64,000 nt of DNA from Thinopyrum elongatum (GCA_011799875.1 CM022298.1:264547757-264611756); one strand, 5' to 3'; counted from the first letter of the stretch, positions 46,675 to 59,254 are shown. Program-made: numbers and translations. The notes: generated by a model from the sequence alone, not told the origin.

Positions 46675-49530
46675 CCAAGGACAGATCAACCCTCATCCAG
46701 GATTTGGATGAAACCTTTGCTAATCTACGCAGGATCAACTTGAAGCTGAACCCAGAGAAGTGTGTGTTTGGAGTTCCCTCTGGCAAGCTACTTGGCTTCT
46801 TTGTGTCTCATCGAGGGATAGAGGCCAACCCCGACAAGATCACGGCTATCGAGCAAATTCAAGCACCCAATACAATCAAGGATGTGAGGCGTTTGACTGG
46901 ATGCGTGGCTGCACTGAGCAGGTTCATTTCCAAGTCTGCTGAGCGCGCCCTACCGTTCTTCAAAATCTTGAAGAAGGCAGGACTCGTGGAGTGGACCCCA
47001 AAGGCAGACGCTGCACTGCAAGATTTGAAGACCTATCTTTCCTCTGTGCCCACCTTGGTCGCTCCCAAACCACAAGAGTCGTTGCTGCTATACTTAGCGG
47101 CAACCAATCAAGTGGTTAGTGCAGCACTGGTAGCCCAGAGGGAAGTGGATGATGTGGCAGCCACAACCACTGTCCCCTCTGAAGAGGAAAGCAAACCCGT
47201 CCCGGCAAGACTAGAGTCAGTCCAGAGCGAAGAAAGGCAGGGCAACGGAAGCAGTTCTATGGTTGCGGCAAAGAAGAAAGTGGTGCAGTGCCCAGTGTAC
47301 TTCGTCAGCTCCCTATTACAGGGAGCTAGATCGAGGTACTCTGGCGTGCAAAAGTTGATTTTAGGCGTCATCATGGCCTCAAGGAAACTACGCCACTACT
47401 TCCAAGCCATGAGATCACAGTTGTCACCCGCTTCCGCTTGCAACGCATACTCCGAAACCCTGAGGCCACCGGCAGGATTGTGGAATGGGCTTTGGAGTTG
47501 TCCAGCTTTGGTTTGAAGTTTGAAAGCACGTCAACTATTCAGAGCAGAGCACTAGCAAAATTCATCGCAGAGTGGACACCAACTTCTGATGAAGAAGTAT
47601 TGGAGATGATCATCCCCGGCAAGGAAGTGCCCCAAGAATGGATTATGTATTTCGACAGTGCCTTCTCCCTACAAGGTGCAGGGGCTGGCGTGCTTCTTGT
47701 TACCCCCACTGGGGAGCACCTTAAGTACGTCGTCCGGATGCACTTTCCCCGGGAGAAAGCTACCAACAATGCTACAGAGTAAGAAGGGCTCCTTGCTGGG
47801 TTCAGGATTGCAACAGAACTGGGAATCAAGAAGCTGATCATCCGCGGAGATTCACAACTTGTGGTAAGACAAGTCAACAAGGATTACCAAAGCCCATTGA
47901 TGGAGGCATACGTTGAGGAAGTGAGAAAGTTGGAGGAGCGCTTTGATGGATTGCAAATAGAGCACGTGCCCCGTGCGGAAAACAGCATTGTTGATTATCT
48001 GTCAAAGTGCGCTGCGCAAAAACTCCCTGTGAAACCAGGGACTTTTGTTCTCCATCTGGCTTAGCCCTCCGTATCGCCGGTAACAATGGCCAGAAAGAGG
48101 AGGAAACTGGACTCCGGCAAGCCTCACCCGGCAGAGCCTCCCGAGGCTCCCGGCAGAGAGCTTGGCGGGAACAACTCCCCTTCGATCAGTGAGCTGCACC
48201 ATCCCGCCAGACCACCGGTCCCTGCGGTCGAGAAGTGCGCTCCTGCGAATGAGGAGGTACCGCTGGTCCTTGTTGCTGAGCCCCTGGCCCTAACCTGGGC
48301 ACGGCACATAGTCCATTTCCTCCAAACTGGAGAACTCCCCGAAGAGCAAGAAGAAGCTGAAAGAGTAGCCCGGAGGGCCAGTATGTATTAGTTCGTTGAT
48401 GATACGCTATATAGAAGGAGGCCCAACGGTGTGAAATTGAAGTGCATTTGCCGAAAGGAAGGAAAGGAACTGTTGGCAGAGGTACACAAGGGTATGTGCG
48501 GCTCACACATTGGATCAAGGGCTCTGGTTGGAAAAGCCTTCCGGCAAGGTTTCTATTGGCCCACAGCTCCCCAAGATGCAGTTGAGCTTGTCACCAAATG
48601 TGAAGCCTGCCAGTTCCACTCCAAGAACATCCATCAGCCCGCCCAAGCTCTTCATATGATCCCTTTGTCATGGCCCTTCTCGGTCTAGGGGCTCGATATC
48701 TTGGGCCCCTTCCCCCGTGCTACCGGGGGCTTTGAGTTCTTGTTCATCGCTATCGACAATTCACAAAGTGGCCAGAGGTGGAGCCCGTGAGAAAGGTGAC
48801 CGCGAAGCGAGCTATCAAGTTCTTGAAAGGATTGATGTGCCGCTTCGGGGTGCCTGCCCGAATCATCACCGACAATGGCACCCAATTCATGAGCGGCGCC
48901 TTCCTGCAATATGTTCATGCCCTCGGAAGCAAGATCTCATTTGCCACTGTCGCCCATCCCAGAAGCAACGGACAAGCTAAGAGGGCGAACACTGAAGTGT
49001 TGCGAGGTCTCAAGACAAGAACGTTTGATAGGCTATAGAAGTGTGGCAGGCGATGGATCGACAAGCTGCCGGTGGTTCTTTGGTCCCTCAGAACAACACC
49101 AAATCGAGCTACCGGGCAGACTCCCTTCTCCCTAGTCTATGGGGCAGAAGCAGTTATCCCCATGGAACTCATATTCGGATCTCCTCGAGTGCTTGCCTAC
49201 GATGAAGTAGCGCAGGAATGGCACCGGCATGACGACGCTGTGCTACTTGAGGAGAACCGTCTCCGGGCCGCTACGCGTGCTGCACGCTACCAGCAAGCCC
49301 TGCGTCGCTATCACAGCCGCAGGGTTCATGCCCGGGGTTTGGAGGAAGGTGACCTTGTCCTTAGGCGTGTTTAGTCCACCAAGGGTACAAACAAGTTGAC
49401 GCCAAAGTGGGAAGGCCCTTACCGGGTAGTACGAGTCACCAGTCCTGGCGCAGTCTGTCTGGAGACCGGAGATGGCATTCAGTTGCAAAACTCATGGAAC
49501 ATTGAGCATCTCCGTAAGTTCTACCCGTAA
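46675..49530 (+). pseudogene. Truncated pol of element E, fused to gag
   Basis: The open frame 46518-47516 passes from the gag zinc cluster straight into the end of RT (RSTLIQDLDETFANLRRINL), so protease and YMDD are gone. RNase H regions follow (VYFVSSLLQGARSRYS; after a frameshift near 47405, IMYFDSAFSLQGAGAG), then integrase (CEACQFHSKNIHQPAQAL, LDILGPFPRATGG, IITDNGTQFMSGAF, PRSNGQAKRANTEVL, where the catalytic Glu is kept in NTEVL context only). Stops lie at about 47780, 48062, 48388, 48687, 49037 and 49371, several being CAG or TGG to TAG. It ends NSWNIEHLRKFYP with TAA at 49528. Confidence 0.85.
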
Positions 49531-50678
49531 GGCGCGGCTGTCGGGCCCTGCCCGGCAGCCACCCATTTGTACAGGCCTTGCCGATGTTGCATGTAACCCC
49601 TTGTACAAAGCCAGGGGCAGACCCTGAGCAACAGAAACAAACGAAGCGCTGGTGGCCCCCAAAACTTGCATGCATGCATAAGCATATCATGAGCATAGCA
49701 TGATCATGTAGATGAGGTCGCATGAGGCATTGTTTTCATCTGCATTAAGTTGCAGGGTTCTTGCCATGGACTCAGTCCCAAAAAGAAGAAATGAAGATGA
49801 GCCTGCGTGACGATACTCGACAAGCCAAGCAGATAAGTTCTCTTCTTATCCTTACGTGTTCTGTAAGTAGAAACTTGTGCATATGAAAACCTCGTCACCT
49901 TCGAAACCGAGGTGCTCCCATCCTTTGACTCGAATGCTGCTTTGGCCAGGATGGTCGCAGTGGCCTTTGGCAGAGAAGGCTTGGCGGGGGGCTGGTCCCT
50001 CTTTGCGATTTGTGCCCGGCAGGCTTAGCCCCATGGCAACAATTCGAGGGTACCGGCAGGATAGCCTGCCGGAGATAACCTGTTTACTTGAACGTATAGA
50101 GGCATTTCACCTCTGCATGGGTATGATGCATGCACAAGTGCCCGGCAAAGCTTGTCTTTTCCATTAATATGCTTATGAACAAGTACAGATCTTATGAAAC
50201 ACCAACATGGATAAAGAAGATTACATTATTTAGACTAAAGTTTGGCAAGTGCCTGCATATTTTAGATTGAAAAAAGATAAGTGCCCCGTGATGCCCTTTC
50301 TTGCCCTTCTCCTCCCAGGCACTGCGGTGGAAGGTGAAGAAGGCAAAAGGGGCGCCTGGGCAGAAGCCCAGCCTAACCCCGTCAGGCCCCTTGGCGAGGG
50401 TCCTAACAAGAGCGGGAGGCCGCGGGCGAAGGTGATGGTGAATAGAGCGGCCGGGACAGCCCACCAGCCACCACCACCAGGGCCAGCATGACATGGCAGG
50501 GCTAACGGAGCTACAGCCCATGAGGAAGCCTGCTGGGGTCCGGCTGGAAGCTTGCTGGAGGAGCCCGGGATGCCATCTACACCTCTCCATCCAACTCCCC
50601 GGCAAATCACCTTGCCAGGAACGGGGTGCAGGTGCTGATGGTGGTGCTGCCACCTGACGGTGACGGTGCGGCTGGCAA
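49531..50678. other. Post-pol spacer of element E
   Basis: Begins with the shared TTGTACAGGCC and TTGTACAAAGCCAGG segment (49565-49620), without AATAAA. The rest is non-coding. A GCATGCATGCATAAGCAT run lies near 49670. No gene was recognised. Confidence 0.55.
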
Positions 50679-51328
50679 TCAGCCGGAGTCAGAGCTATCA
50701 CCCTCCCCGTCATCATCGCCATCACTGTCCTCCTTGTCGCTGTCGCTCGAGGAGGAGCTTTCGTCGTCGGTCGAGCTCTCCGCGCAGCACCCTAAGCGAG
50801 CACCCGAGCACCCGAAGACCTTGACGGAGAGCAGGACGGCATCCATTAATTTAAAATGGAGGACGTGCCCCTCCGACAAGCTATGGGCGCGAGCAAAGGT
50901 CTTCCAGCCGCATCGAAAGAACATGACATGAGGGGCGGGAAAATCCACATCCACCTGCATGCCGCTGTTCCCGCAACCCCTCATGTGCAGCTTCAATGCG
51001 CGCGGCTGTTCAAGCTCCATCGCCCTCGCGAATGGAGTGGGGAGACGGAGGCGGCCGCGCAGAGGCTTGTACAATCTGATGATGAACTCCAGGGGTTGAT
51101 CTCTGACATGGCCTTCCATCGGGAGAGGGGCGGCCGGTGGGGGCGCAATCAGAGCGCCACCCCGTCCTCCTCGGCCCTGGGTGCCACGACGACCACGACC
51201 TCGCCCCTGCCCCCTCCTCTCGTGGCGGGCTCCGCCCCCACATCTTCGAAGGGAGGAGGGAGATGTTTTCGAGTAGAAGTTCTCATCGCTGCCACTGGAG
51301 CAACGTCGCACCCCCAACCTCTCGCCAT
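50679..51328 (-). pseudogene. Antisense ORF with B3-like domain in element E
   Basis: The minus-strand frame reads a Gly/Arg-rich segment (RGQGRGRGRRGTQGRGGRGG), then LEFIIRLYKPLRGRLRLPTP, HMRGCGNSGMQVDVDF, GWKTFARAHSLSEGHVLHFK and LLSVKVFG. The last three fit the B3 pattern and align with the G antisense protein, as does GARLGCCAESSTDDES. A tail of 34 Ser/Asp/Glu/Gly residues closes it at 50679. The first ATG below the TATA box (51328, MARGWGCDVAP) is in another frame, so a frameshift between about 51150 and 51300 is likely. The open frame reaches 51599 but crosses the TATA box and is probably not translated there. B3 assignment is by eye. Confidence 0.55.
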
Positions 51329-51397
51329 GGTGGGCGAGGACTGCTGCAAGAATGGAAGGAGAAGGATGTGTGGAAAAACGCCTTGCCCCACATTCCC

Positions 51398-51405
51398 TTT
51401 TTATA
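51398..51405 (-). promoter_or_regulatory. TATA box of the antisense ORF in element E
   Basis: GGCTATAAAAAGGGAATG on the minus strand, about 70 bases before the ATG at 51328. It matches GGCTATAAATGAGG in G. Confidence 0.55.
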
Positions 51406-51883
51406 GCCGAGTGGGGCAGGGGGCTAGATTTTTCCATGAAGGTAGCCACCCTGTTCGCCCAGTCCGGCTCCTCCTCGCCATTAACGGCTCGAGGAATCAA
51501 GGCCGACTCCCTGCACCAACCCGTGGCGCCTGGCTTTCTTCCACGATGCTCATTCCAGCGCCCTCTGCATCCGCCACCAACTTTGCACAGTGCATGCAAT
51601 ACACGTGGCAGAGGCGCTTGGGGCGGGAAGGATAATGGGGTGGCGGTTACCGCCCCGTGAACGTGGGACGTGGGTACCCCACAGATCGTGGCCCATTATC
51701 TCTCCCACTACAATTGGCGTTACGCGACACGCGGGAAAACCGGAAACCGATCCAAGCTCAGGTTAATGAAGAAGCAAAGAAGACCTCAAAGGACAAACCG
51801 CTGCAAGCCTCCTCGCCCATGTACTTGACAGGGCCTACCCCGATGACGCTCGGCAACGCGTTTAGGCCAGGCCCAGGGGCTCC

Positions 51884-52796
51884 TGTCGGTGCAACAAACC
51901 CCAGGTATGTTGCCCAGACTGTACACAGGCTTGGAGGCAAGCTCGCAACATCCAAGTCCAGACCAAGCAAGGAGAGATCAGCTCTTTGAGGAATCAAAGG
52001 GAAGATCAAGAGGACCAAGACAAGCTAAATGAGCAAGACACCACTAAGGAGAAACCTCCCTTGCCGGGCAGGCGAGCCTGGCGAGGACGAGGTGGCCCCG
52101 AAGTCAAGCCTCAAGACTGTCACGGTAGGCCTGCCGGGTGCTACCAAGACAAACTACCCTGCCAAGGCTCTATCGCTCCACCTCACACGACGCAAGTCAT
52201 CGATCGATGTGGTGTCAAGCCCCCAAGTGACTAAGTGGCTATTATTTGGCACGTGGTAGCCACTTCCTATGGAAATCACCTCAAAATGACACCCGTCCAG
52301 AGACGTGTCAAGCGGACAGGCGAGAAGGTGGCTGAGCAGCCCGGCAAGGCTTGCCGAGCATGCCACGATGTGACACTAAGTGGCGCGTTTAATGTGCTCT
52401 GCTCTGACTGCAGAGTTAGGTATGATAGCACTGTTCGCTATCTAATCAGTACACAATGACTGATTTGCCACTATGGTGACCCCTTGATCTATAAAAGGAG
52501 GGCCATTGCAACCATAGAAAGGATCTGGACCCTTGTACACTCATACGTGCATAGCTGCCCTCGCCCAGAGGCAACCCTGCCGGGCAAGAGCGCTGCGTTT
52601 CCACCACAACCCACCATCAATCCACCAAAGCAGGAGTAGGGTTTTATGCCTCCCGGTGACCCGAACCTAGGTAAACTGCTCGTGTGATCTCTGTCGTGCT
52701 GCGCTACATTCTCTGCTATTTGTGCAATGTGCTCATCCCCCCTGCCGAACCACAAGGGGCTGATGGCCCCATAGGTGGCCGTGGTTTCCCACGACA
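51884..52796 (+). repeat. 3' LTR of element E
   Basis: 913 bp, preceded by GGCCCAGGGGCTCC. The conserved block is at 52629-52674. Confidence 0.9.
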
Positions 52797-53947
52797 TCGT
52801 GCGGTAGACTGCTAGGTCCGATCACACAGTTGGCGGCGAGTGGAGGTGGCTATTCGCAACACATGCAAGACCTAGTGACGGTGCCGAAGCGATCAACAAA
52901 ATGAGTGTGCCACACCTCCACTTTATATAGGCATCCGTCGCGAGCTCAACACTTGGGCCTCGCACGGATCCTTAAGCCCAAAGTCTGTTCGGCCAGGATC
53001 CGAGTCCGAGTAGGATCACATCTAACTCGTGGAGTCAGATCGGGCCTCACAGGTTCTTTCCCTTAAGAGCGCGACCCCTTAGGTTCAAGTCGTCTTGGTC
53101 GCAAGTCGGATCACCTCCGACCTGCTCGGCTGGTAGCGGCCTCTAGCAAGGCATGTCGACCACCAAGTAGACAATGAAGCCGGTTGGTGAACCTGTACAA
53201 CATGTCACACTTCTGTTCCCTTTGCCACACGATATATGTTGTCGGGCTCAAGGCGAGTCTGTCATCCTTGTGCTAGCCCGACCTCTTTCTCATTCTAGTG
53301 ATGCCGACCACTAACCGGATTATCTCATAATCCCTGTCGCATGGCCATGCTTATCTTGGTTGGATCACACGAGGGACCCAGAGTATATCTCTACTAATCG
53401 GAGGGGCAAATCCCATTTTGACTATGTCTCGCAGCATGGGTCTAGACAAGCCCGAAACCTACCTTTGTAACTACCCAGTCATGGAGTAGCGTTTGGTCGG
53501 CCCAAAGCAGGTCTGTCACCATCCCGAGTACATACCCAGCTCAGGTCTTAGGACATAGAACATATGTTGTACTAGAGACTCACAGATGACATATCACTGC
53601 GTCTCATAGTTGGGTCTATCCGACTCGGACCTTATCTCAACTCGGATCCGACTACGTCGAATCCGACCAGATCCTTCCGAGTCCATATTATCCGGTTAGC
53701 ATCCAATGCTCCATGGCTAGTGAGACCGAGCCATCCACCGTGTCTTATGCTTGTCTAGTCGGTTGCGCGTCCACACAACCCTTTCAACTAGGGACCTTTT
53801 AGGATAGTTATCTTACAATGTATAGTCTCACAAACAAGTCACGTACTTGCTGATACACATCATTGATAATGTCCAAGGACTATCTTTATTCATAAACACA
53901 TAGGAAATATCATCATACAAGATTGCCTCTAGGGCATATCTCCAACA
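52797..53947 (-). repeat. 3' LTR of the Copia element, first part
   Basis: Opens TGTTGGAGATATGCCCTAGA on the minus strand, preceded by the purine-rich GCAAGTGGGAGAC. It is interrupted at 52797 by Gypsy E. Confidence 0.8.
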
Positions 53948-53967
53948 GTCTCCCACTTGCACTAGAG

Positions 53968-56900
53968 TCAATCAAATAGACATCGTATGCCCATAGCTCT
54001 AACGTGCTCCTCATGCTTGGGTTGTGGAAGCGGCTTAGTCAACGGATCTGCAACATTTGCATCCGTGTGAATTTTGCATAACTCTACATCACACTCTTTA
54101 CGATCTTCCATATCAGGTGATATTTCCGATCTATGTGCCTGGTCTTGTGGTGATTCCACAGCTTCTTGGCTTGTGCGATGGCACCAAAATTATCACAATA
54201 AAGGTCAAACGATTTGACCGAGGCTGGAAAAATACCAAGATCATCCAGAAAGTTTCAGATCCAAACACCCTCCTTTGCACCTTCACAAGCCACAATGTAT
54301 TCAGCTTCTGTGGTAGAATCGGCCACCGTATCTTGCTTGGAGCTCATCCAGCTCACTGCTCCTCCGTTCATGACATACACGAATCCAGACTGTGATCGAC
54401 AATCATCTCTGTCGGTTTGGAAACTAGCATCGGCGTAACCCTTTACGACAAGCTCCTCCTCACCTCCATAAACTAGAAACATTTCCTTAGTCCTTTTCAG
54501 ACACTTTAGAATATTCTTCACCGCCGCCCAGTGACTCTCACCGGGGTTGGCCTAGTATCTGCTTGTTAGGCTTATTGCAAAAGCAACATCAGGCCTTGTA
54601 CATATCATGGCATACATGATGGATCCGATTGCCGAGGCATACGAAATCCTAATCATCCTGCTTCGCTCATCAGATGTCGAAGGACTCTGAGTCTCGCTTA
54701 GCCTTATACCATGTGAGAGTGGCAAGAACCCTTTCTTCGCCTCACTTATGTTGAACCGCTTCAACACTTTATCAATGTACGTGCTCTGGCTTAAGCAGAG
54801 CAGCCTCCTCGATCTATCTCTATAGATCTTAATGCCCAATATGTAAACTACTTCACCAAGGTCCTTCATCGAAAACTTGCCATTCAATGATTCTTTGATC
54901 GAGTTTAGCATCAAAACATCATTTCCGATCAGTAGTATGTCATCCACATACAAGATCAAAAATACTATTGAGCTCCCACTTAACTGCTTGTATAAACAAG
55001 CGTCCTCTTCACTTTTGATGAAACCGAGACCAGTTACAACCTCATCAAAATGAATGTTCCAACTCCGAGATGCTTACCTCAACCCATAAATGGATCTCTT
55101 GAGCTTGCATACCTTACTAGTGCTAGTTGGATCGACAAAACCCTTGGGCTGTATCATATAAACGTCCTTGATTAAATTTCCATCAAGGAAAGCCGTTTTG
55201 ACATCCATCTGCCATATCTCGTAATCGAAATATGCAGCTATATCTAGTATGATCCTCACCGATTTCAGCATCACTACCGGAGTAAGTCTTGTCGTAGTCA
55301 ATTCATTGAACTTGTCCATAACCTTTAGCGACAAGCCGAGCTTTGTGGATCTGAATATTTCCATCCACATCGGTTTTCTTCTTAAAGACCCATTTGCAAC
55401 CAATGGCTGTTACGCCAGGTGGCAGATCAACCAAGTCCCAGACTTGATTCTCATCCATGGACTTTAACTCGGATCTCATGGCCTCCAGCCATGCCTTGGA
55501 ATCTAGGCTCACCATCGCCTCCGCATACGTAGCCGGCTCGTCGCTCTCTAGCAACAAAACATCACGCACTCTGAGCAATCTTTCTGACCTTCGTGGTTCC
55601 GGTGCCGCTTCCACTATGGGTTCCCTGAACAACTCTGGTGTGATCTTATTACCAGCCAAGTCGTCCCCGAGTGGACCTCAAATTTCTTTGAGTCAGACCG
55701 TCCTCCCACTGTCCTCCTGACTGAGAAACTCTTTCTCAAGGAAAACCCCGTTCCGAGCAATAAACACTTTGTTGTCTTCGCTGTTGTAGAAGCTATATCC
55801 CAAAGTTTCCCTCGGGTATCCCACGAATATGCATTTATCCGACTTGGGTGTAAGCTTGTCTGACATAAGTCGCTTGAAAAATGCTTCACAACCCCAAATC
55901 TTTAGAAAAGACAAACTGGGACTCTTCCCGGTCCACATCTCATGTGGTGTCTTGTCTACGGATTTTGATGGTACCCTGTTAAGTGTGAAAGCTGCAGTTT
56001 CTAGAGAGTATCCCCAGAATGACAAGGGTAAATCCGATTTGCTCATCATTGACTGGACCATGTCCAACAAGGTCATATTCCTCCATTCCGACACGCCGTT
56101 TCTCTGTGGCGTACCTGGAGGTGTGAGCTGAGGTACTATACCTTGGCTTTTTAGATGATCATCAAACTCCTGGCTCATGTACTCACCTCCACAATCTGAT
56201 CGTAGAAGTTTTATTGTCTTGCTGAGCTGATTCTCAACCTTGTTCTGAAACTCTTTGAACTTTTCAAAAGTTTCCGACTTGTACCTCATCAAATAGATAT
56301 ATCCATATCTACTCAAGTCGTCGGTAAAAGTCACGAAGTACTGATAGCCAGCTCTGGCATTTGTGCTCATTGGACCACACACATCACTGTGTATAAGCTC
56401 CAACAGCTCGGACACTCTCTCGCAACTCTTTGCAAAAGGAGACTTAGTCATCTTGTCGAGCAAGCATGATTCGCATGTCTCGAACGACCCAAAGTCGGAC
56501 GAAGTTAGGAGCCCATCGTCATGGAGCTTCTTCATGCGTTTCAGACTAATGTGTCCAAGCCGGCAACGCCAGAAGTATGTCAGATTTATCTCTTAGGCTT
56601 ATGCCTCTTGACATTCACGTTATAGACCGGTTCCTATTCCAGATTCATATAAAAAGCCCATCAACAATGGGTGCATAGCCGTGGAACATTCCATTCAAAT
56701 AAAACGAACAACCATTGTCCTTTAAATTGAATTCATAACCCTGACTCATCAAACATGAGGCAGAAATAATGTTCCGACTAAGTGGAGGAATGTAATAACA
56801 ATTATTCAATTCCAAAATAAATCCAGAAGGAAGTTGGAGCTGCATCGTGCTGACCTCCAATGCAGCAACTCTTGCTTTGTTGCCGACCCTGATGTCAATC

Positions 56901-57882
56901 TCCCCTTGTGCCACATGCCTAGTTCTTACCAGCCCCTGTATCGAGTTGCAAATATGAACAACCAATCCGGTATCAAATACCCAAGAGCTACTAGGTATGT
57001 CAGCAAGGTAAATGTCTATAACATATGCAACAAGTGTACCTTTGCCTGAAGAAGCATTTCCGGCCTTCTTGCCATGCTCTGCAAGCCACTTGCTACAGTT
57101 CCTCTTCCAGTGACCGGTCTCCTTGCAATGATAGCAAATGGTCTTCGAGTCCAGTCCCGACTTCAGCTCAGCAGCGGAGGTTACCGTCTCCGTGCCCTTT
57201 GCTTTAGCCTTTTTCTTCGACCAACTCTTCTTGAACTTAGCCGATTTTTGCACCATCAACACTTGATGCATGCCTTTCTTAATATCCTACTCTGCCACTT
57301 TGAGCATCCCATGCAATTCAGTGAGCTCCTTATCCATGCCATGCATATGATAGTTCGATATGAACGTCCCGTAGCTGGGCGGAAGAGAACCCAGAACTAC
57401 ATCAGTAGCCAGCTCATCCAAGAGCGGGAAGCCCAATTGATCCAAAGCTTGCATGTATCCAATCATCTTGATCACATGTGGGCTGAGTGGATCACTTCCT
57501 TTATCTTGCAATCCATCAAGGATCGCTAGACGTTGAACCTTTCGGTCCTAGCCTATGTCTGAAACATGCTCTTGAGACTCTCGATCATATCGTAAGCCTC
57601 AACATTTTTGAAATGTTGTTGCAAATCGGGCTCCATACAAGCCAGCATCAGACAGCTGATCTCCGTTGATTCATCAACGAGTTTCTGGTAGGCATTCTTG
57701 GTTGTGGCATTAGCATTATCGGCAGGTTCCTCTGGAAGTGGATCCTCTAGAACATGTTCCTTTTTATCGTGCTTGAGAACAATCCTCAGATTTCTATACC
57801 AGGTGGTAAAGTTTGTTCCATTCAGTTTATACTTTTCCAGAATTGATTTCAATGCAAAGTTGGGTTGAGCAGGTGGTGCCAT
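53968..57882 (-). pseudogene. Gag-Pol of the Copia element, broken
   Basis: Starts MAPPAQPNFALKSILEKYKL at 57882. Gag is a UBN2-type domain with CCHC knuckle CYHCKETGHWKRNC (57140-57100). The protease has FDTGLVVHI (usual DTGAS form changed). GAG-preintegrase CESCLLDKMTKSPF and integrase with KLLRSDCGGEYMS and QRNGVSEWRN follow. RT has WQMDVKTAFLDGNL and the active-site YVDD at about 54950, and RNase H has KGYADASFQTDRDD and STTEAEY. Stops or frameshifts near 57550, 57280, 56640, 56540, 55690, 55300, 55075, 54550, 54250 and 54160 split it. It cannot make an intact polyprotein, but every domain is recognisable. Confidence 0.9.
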
Positions 57883-58180
57883 TGATCTACAACATAAAAT
57901 ATGCAATCACTAAGCAATGTGTTTATGTAGAGTAATTTAAGCCTTAAACAGAAATACTCCCACTAAAGTCGGCATCCCTCCGCAAACTCTCAGTGATTCA
58001 GGATCCGACTAGCGCATGCGACTAGTGAGCTTTAGCATCACTGCTAGACAACATGACTATCCGGTAAGCAACTCCTTGCTAATCGTATCTCTATACGACT
58101 CCTGTCGGTCGGGAAGGTATCTCATACCCCGGCCCCCAACCTTCTTTGCCACAAGGCTCAAAACTGTTTTGATAGCCTTG
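57883..58180 (-). other. Untranslated leader of the Copia element
   Basis: Non-coding DNA between the gag start and the CACTA insertion. No primer binding site is visible, so the leader probably continues beyond the CACTA element. Confidence 0.5.
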
Positions 58181-58560
58181 CACTACTAGGGAAAACCTTA
58201 TACATAGAAGCTTACCAGTAGCGCTGCTTAAAATGAGGCACTACTGCTACTTAGCAGTAGCGCGTGGTCCCAAAGGGCGCTCCTGCTATCCACATAGCAG
58301 TAGCGCGTCAAGAAGAAAGAGCGCTACTACTATAATTGACACGCCGTTGCCGCTAGACTAAGTATAGTAGTAGCGCCCTTACGGAAACCGCGCTACTGCT
58401 AACCAAATAGTAGTAGCGTGTTTTTAGGTTAGGGCGCTACGGCTAAATTTGAACTTGGCCACATGGCGGGCCCCACTTAGAAGTAGCGCATCTACCAGAA
58501 GGGCGCTACTGCTACATCTTTAGCTGCAGCGTGTTTCCCGTAAGCGCGCTACTGCTAAAG
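58181..58560. repeat. Subterminal repeats of the CACTA transposon
   Basis: About a dozen copies of AGCAGTAGCGC or its complement GCGCTACTGCT in both orientations, such as TAGCAGTAGCGCG and GCGCTACTGCTA. In En/Spm-type elements such repeats bind the element's own DNA-binding protein. Confidence 0.85.
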
Positions 58561-59254
58561 AGCAGCCACCACCTTCTCCTCCCCCCTCCCACTCCCCCAC
58601 CCTCTCTTCCTTTCACTTTCCCCTAGCTCCCACCTCCTCTCTCCCTCACTTTGCTTCTTCCTCACTACTTCTCCCCCCATTACTCTCTTTCTTCTACCTC
58701 TCTTTCTCTCTCTTTATTGCTCCTAGCTAATTACACCACCTCCATTAATGCAACTCCTTTCTCTTTTTCCTCTCCTCCACTAGTTAAAGCCATCTCCTTC
58801 CCGAACTAACTAGGTAGATCTACCCATTTAATGAAGTGACCTATGTACCTCCCTAACTAGATCTAGCCATGTCAAGAAGCAAGCTTTGTCCACTTTTGAT
58901 CATTCCCTTGGTGTGTGGCGACACCAATCAACATCATCATCACCGTGCTAGCTATATATCTTGAGATAGGTGATTAAAATTTTGTGCTTTTGCAAGAATG
59001 GAAATATGTGTATGTGTGCGATATGACATAATCGGGCGATATGATGGAAATTGTGTGTGTGGCATGAGTTGCCGTCGAATTGTGCTTGAGTTGCCTATGT
59101 TTTGCCGAAATGTCGATTTATTTCCGTTTCGGCGAATTTCGGGCAAACTCTATATGTCCTATTTTTAGGGAAGGTCATGCATAATTTTTGTATGACTTTG
59201 ATGCATGCATGCATTTTTATAATCAATTTGTTTATTATTACCGCACAGGCGTTC
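58561..59254 (+). other. Leader of the CACTA transposase gene
   Basis: Pyrimidine-rich at 58565-58740, then mixed. An acceptor-like TTATTACCGCACAG ends at 59248, just before the ATG at 59255, so an intron in the leader is possible. No coding region is evident. Confidence 0.45.

Larger units (their letters stand above)
43840..52796 (+). mobile_element. Gypsy element E, internally deleted and decayed
   Basis: LTRs at 43840-44753 and 51884-52796, primer site, gag, truncated pol, spacer, antisense B3-like ORF and a purine-rich tract. Protease and the catalytic half of RT are missing through one deletion, so it is non-autonomous. I count about 55 differences between the LTRs (6%, roughly 2 million years at 1.3e-8). 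Flanks CTGTG (43835-43839) and TCGTG (52797-52801) agree in three of five bases only. The Copia LTR resumes on both sides. Confidence 0.9.
43560..58180 (-). mobile_element. Copia element, Angela/BARE-1-like, split by E and by a CACTA element
   Basis: Minus-strand Copia element: gag, protease, integrase, RT and RNase H in Copia order (57882-53968), then a 3' LTR that starts TGTTGGAGATATGCCCTAG at 53947. The LTR is interrupted by Gypsy E (43840-52796) and ends CCCAACA at 43560. The 5' leader is cut at 58180 by the CACTA element, so the 5' LTR is outside the window. LTR ends TGTTGG..CCAACA and length (about 1.43 kb) fit the Triticeae Angela/WIS/BARE-1 group. Confidence 0.85.

Noticed and set aside
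51329..51599. Upstream extension of the antisense frame in element E to an ATG at 51599
   Set aside because: It crosses the TATA box at 51398-51405 and has no counterpart in G. It is open by chance.
58226..58560. Regularly repeated short motifs, considered as a CRISPR array
   Set aside because: The motifs are about 11 bp, in both orientations, unevenly spaced, and directly follow a CACTA terminus. They are transposon subterminal repeats in a plant genome.
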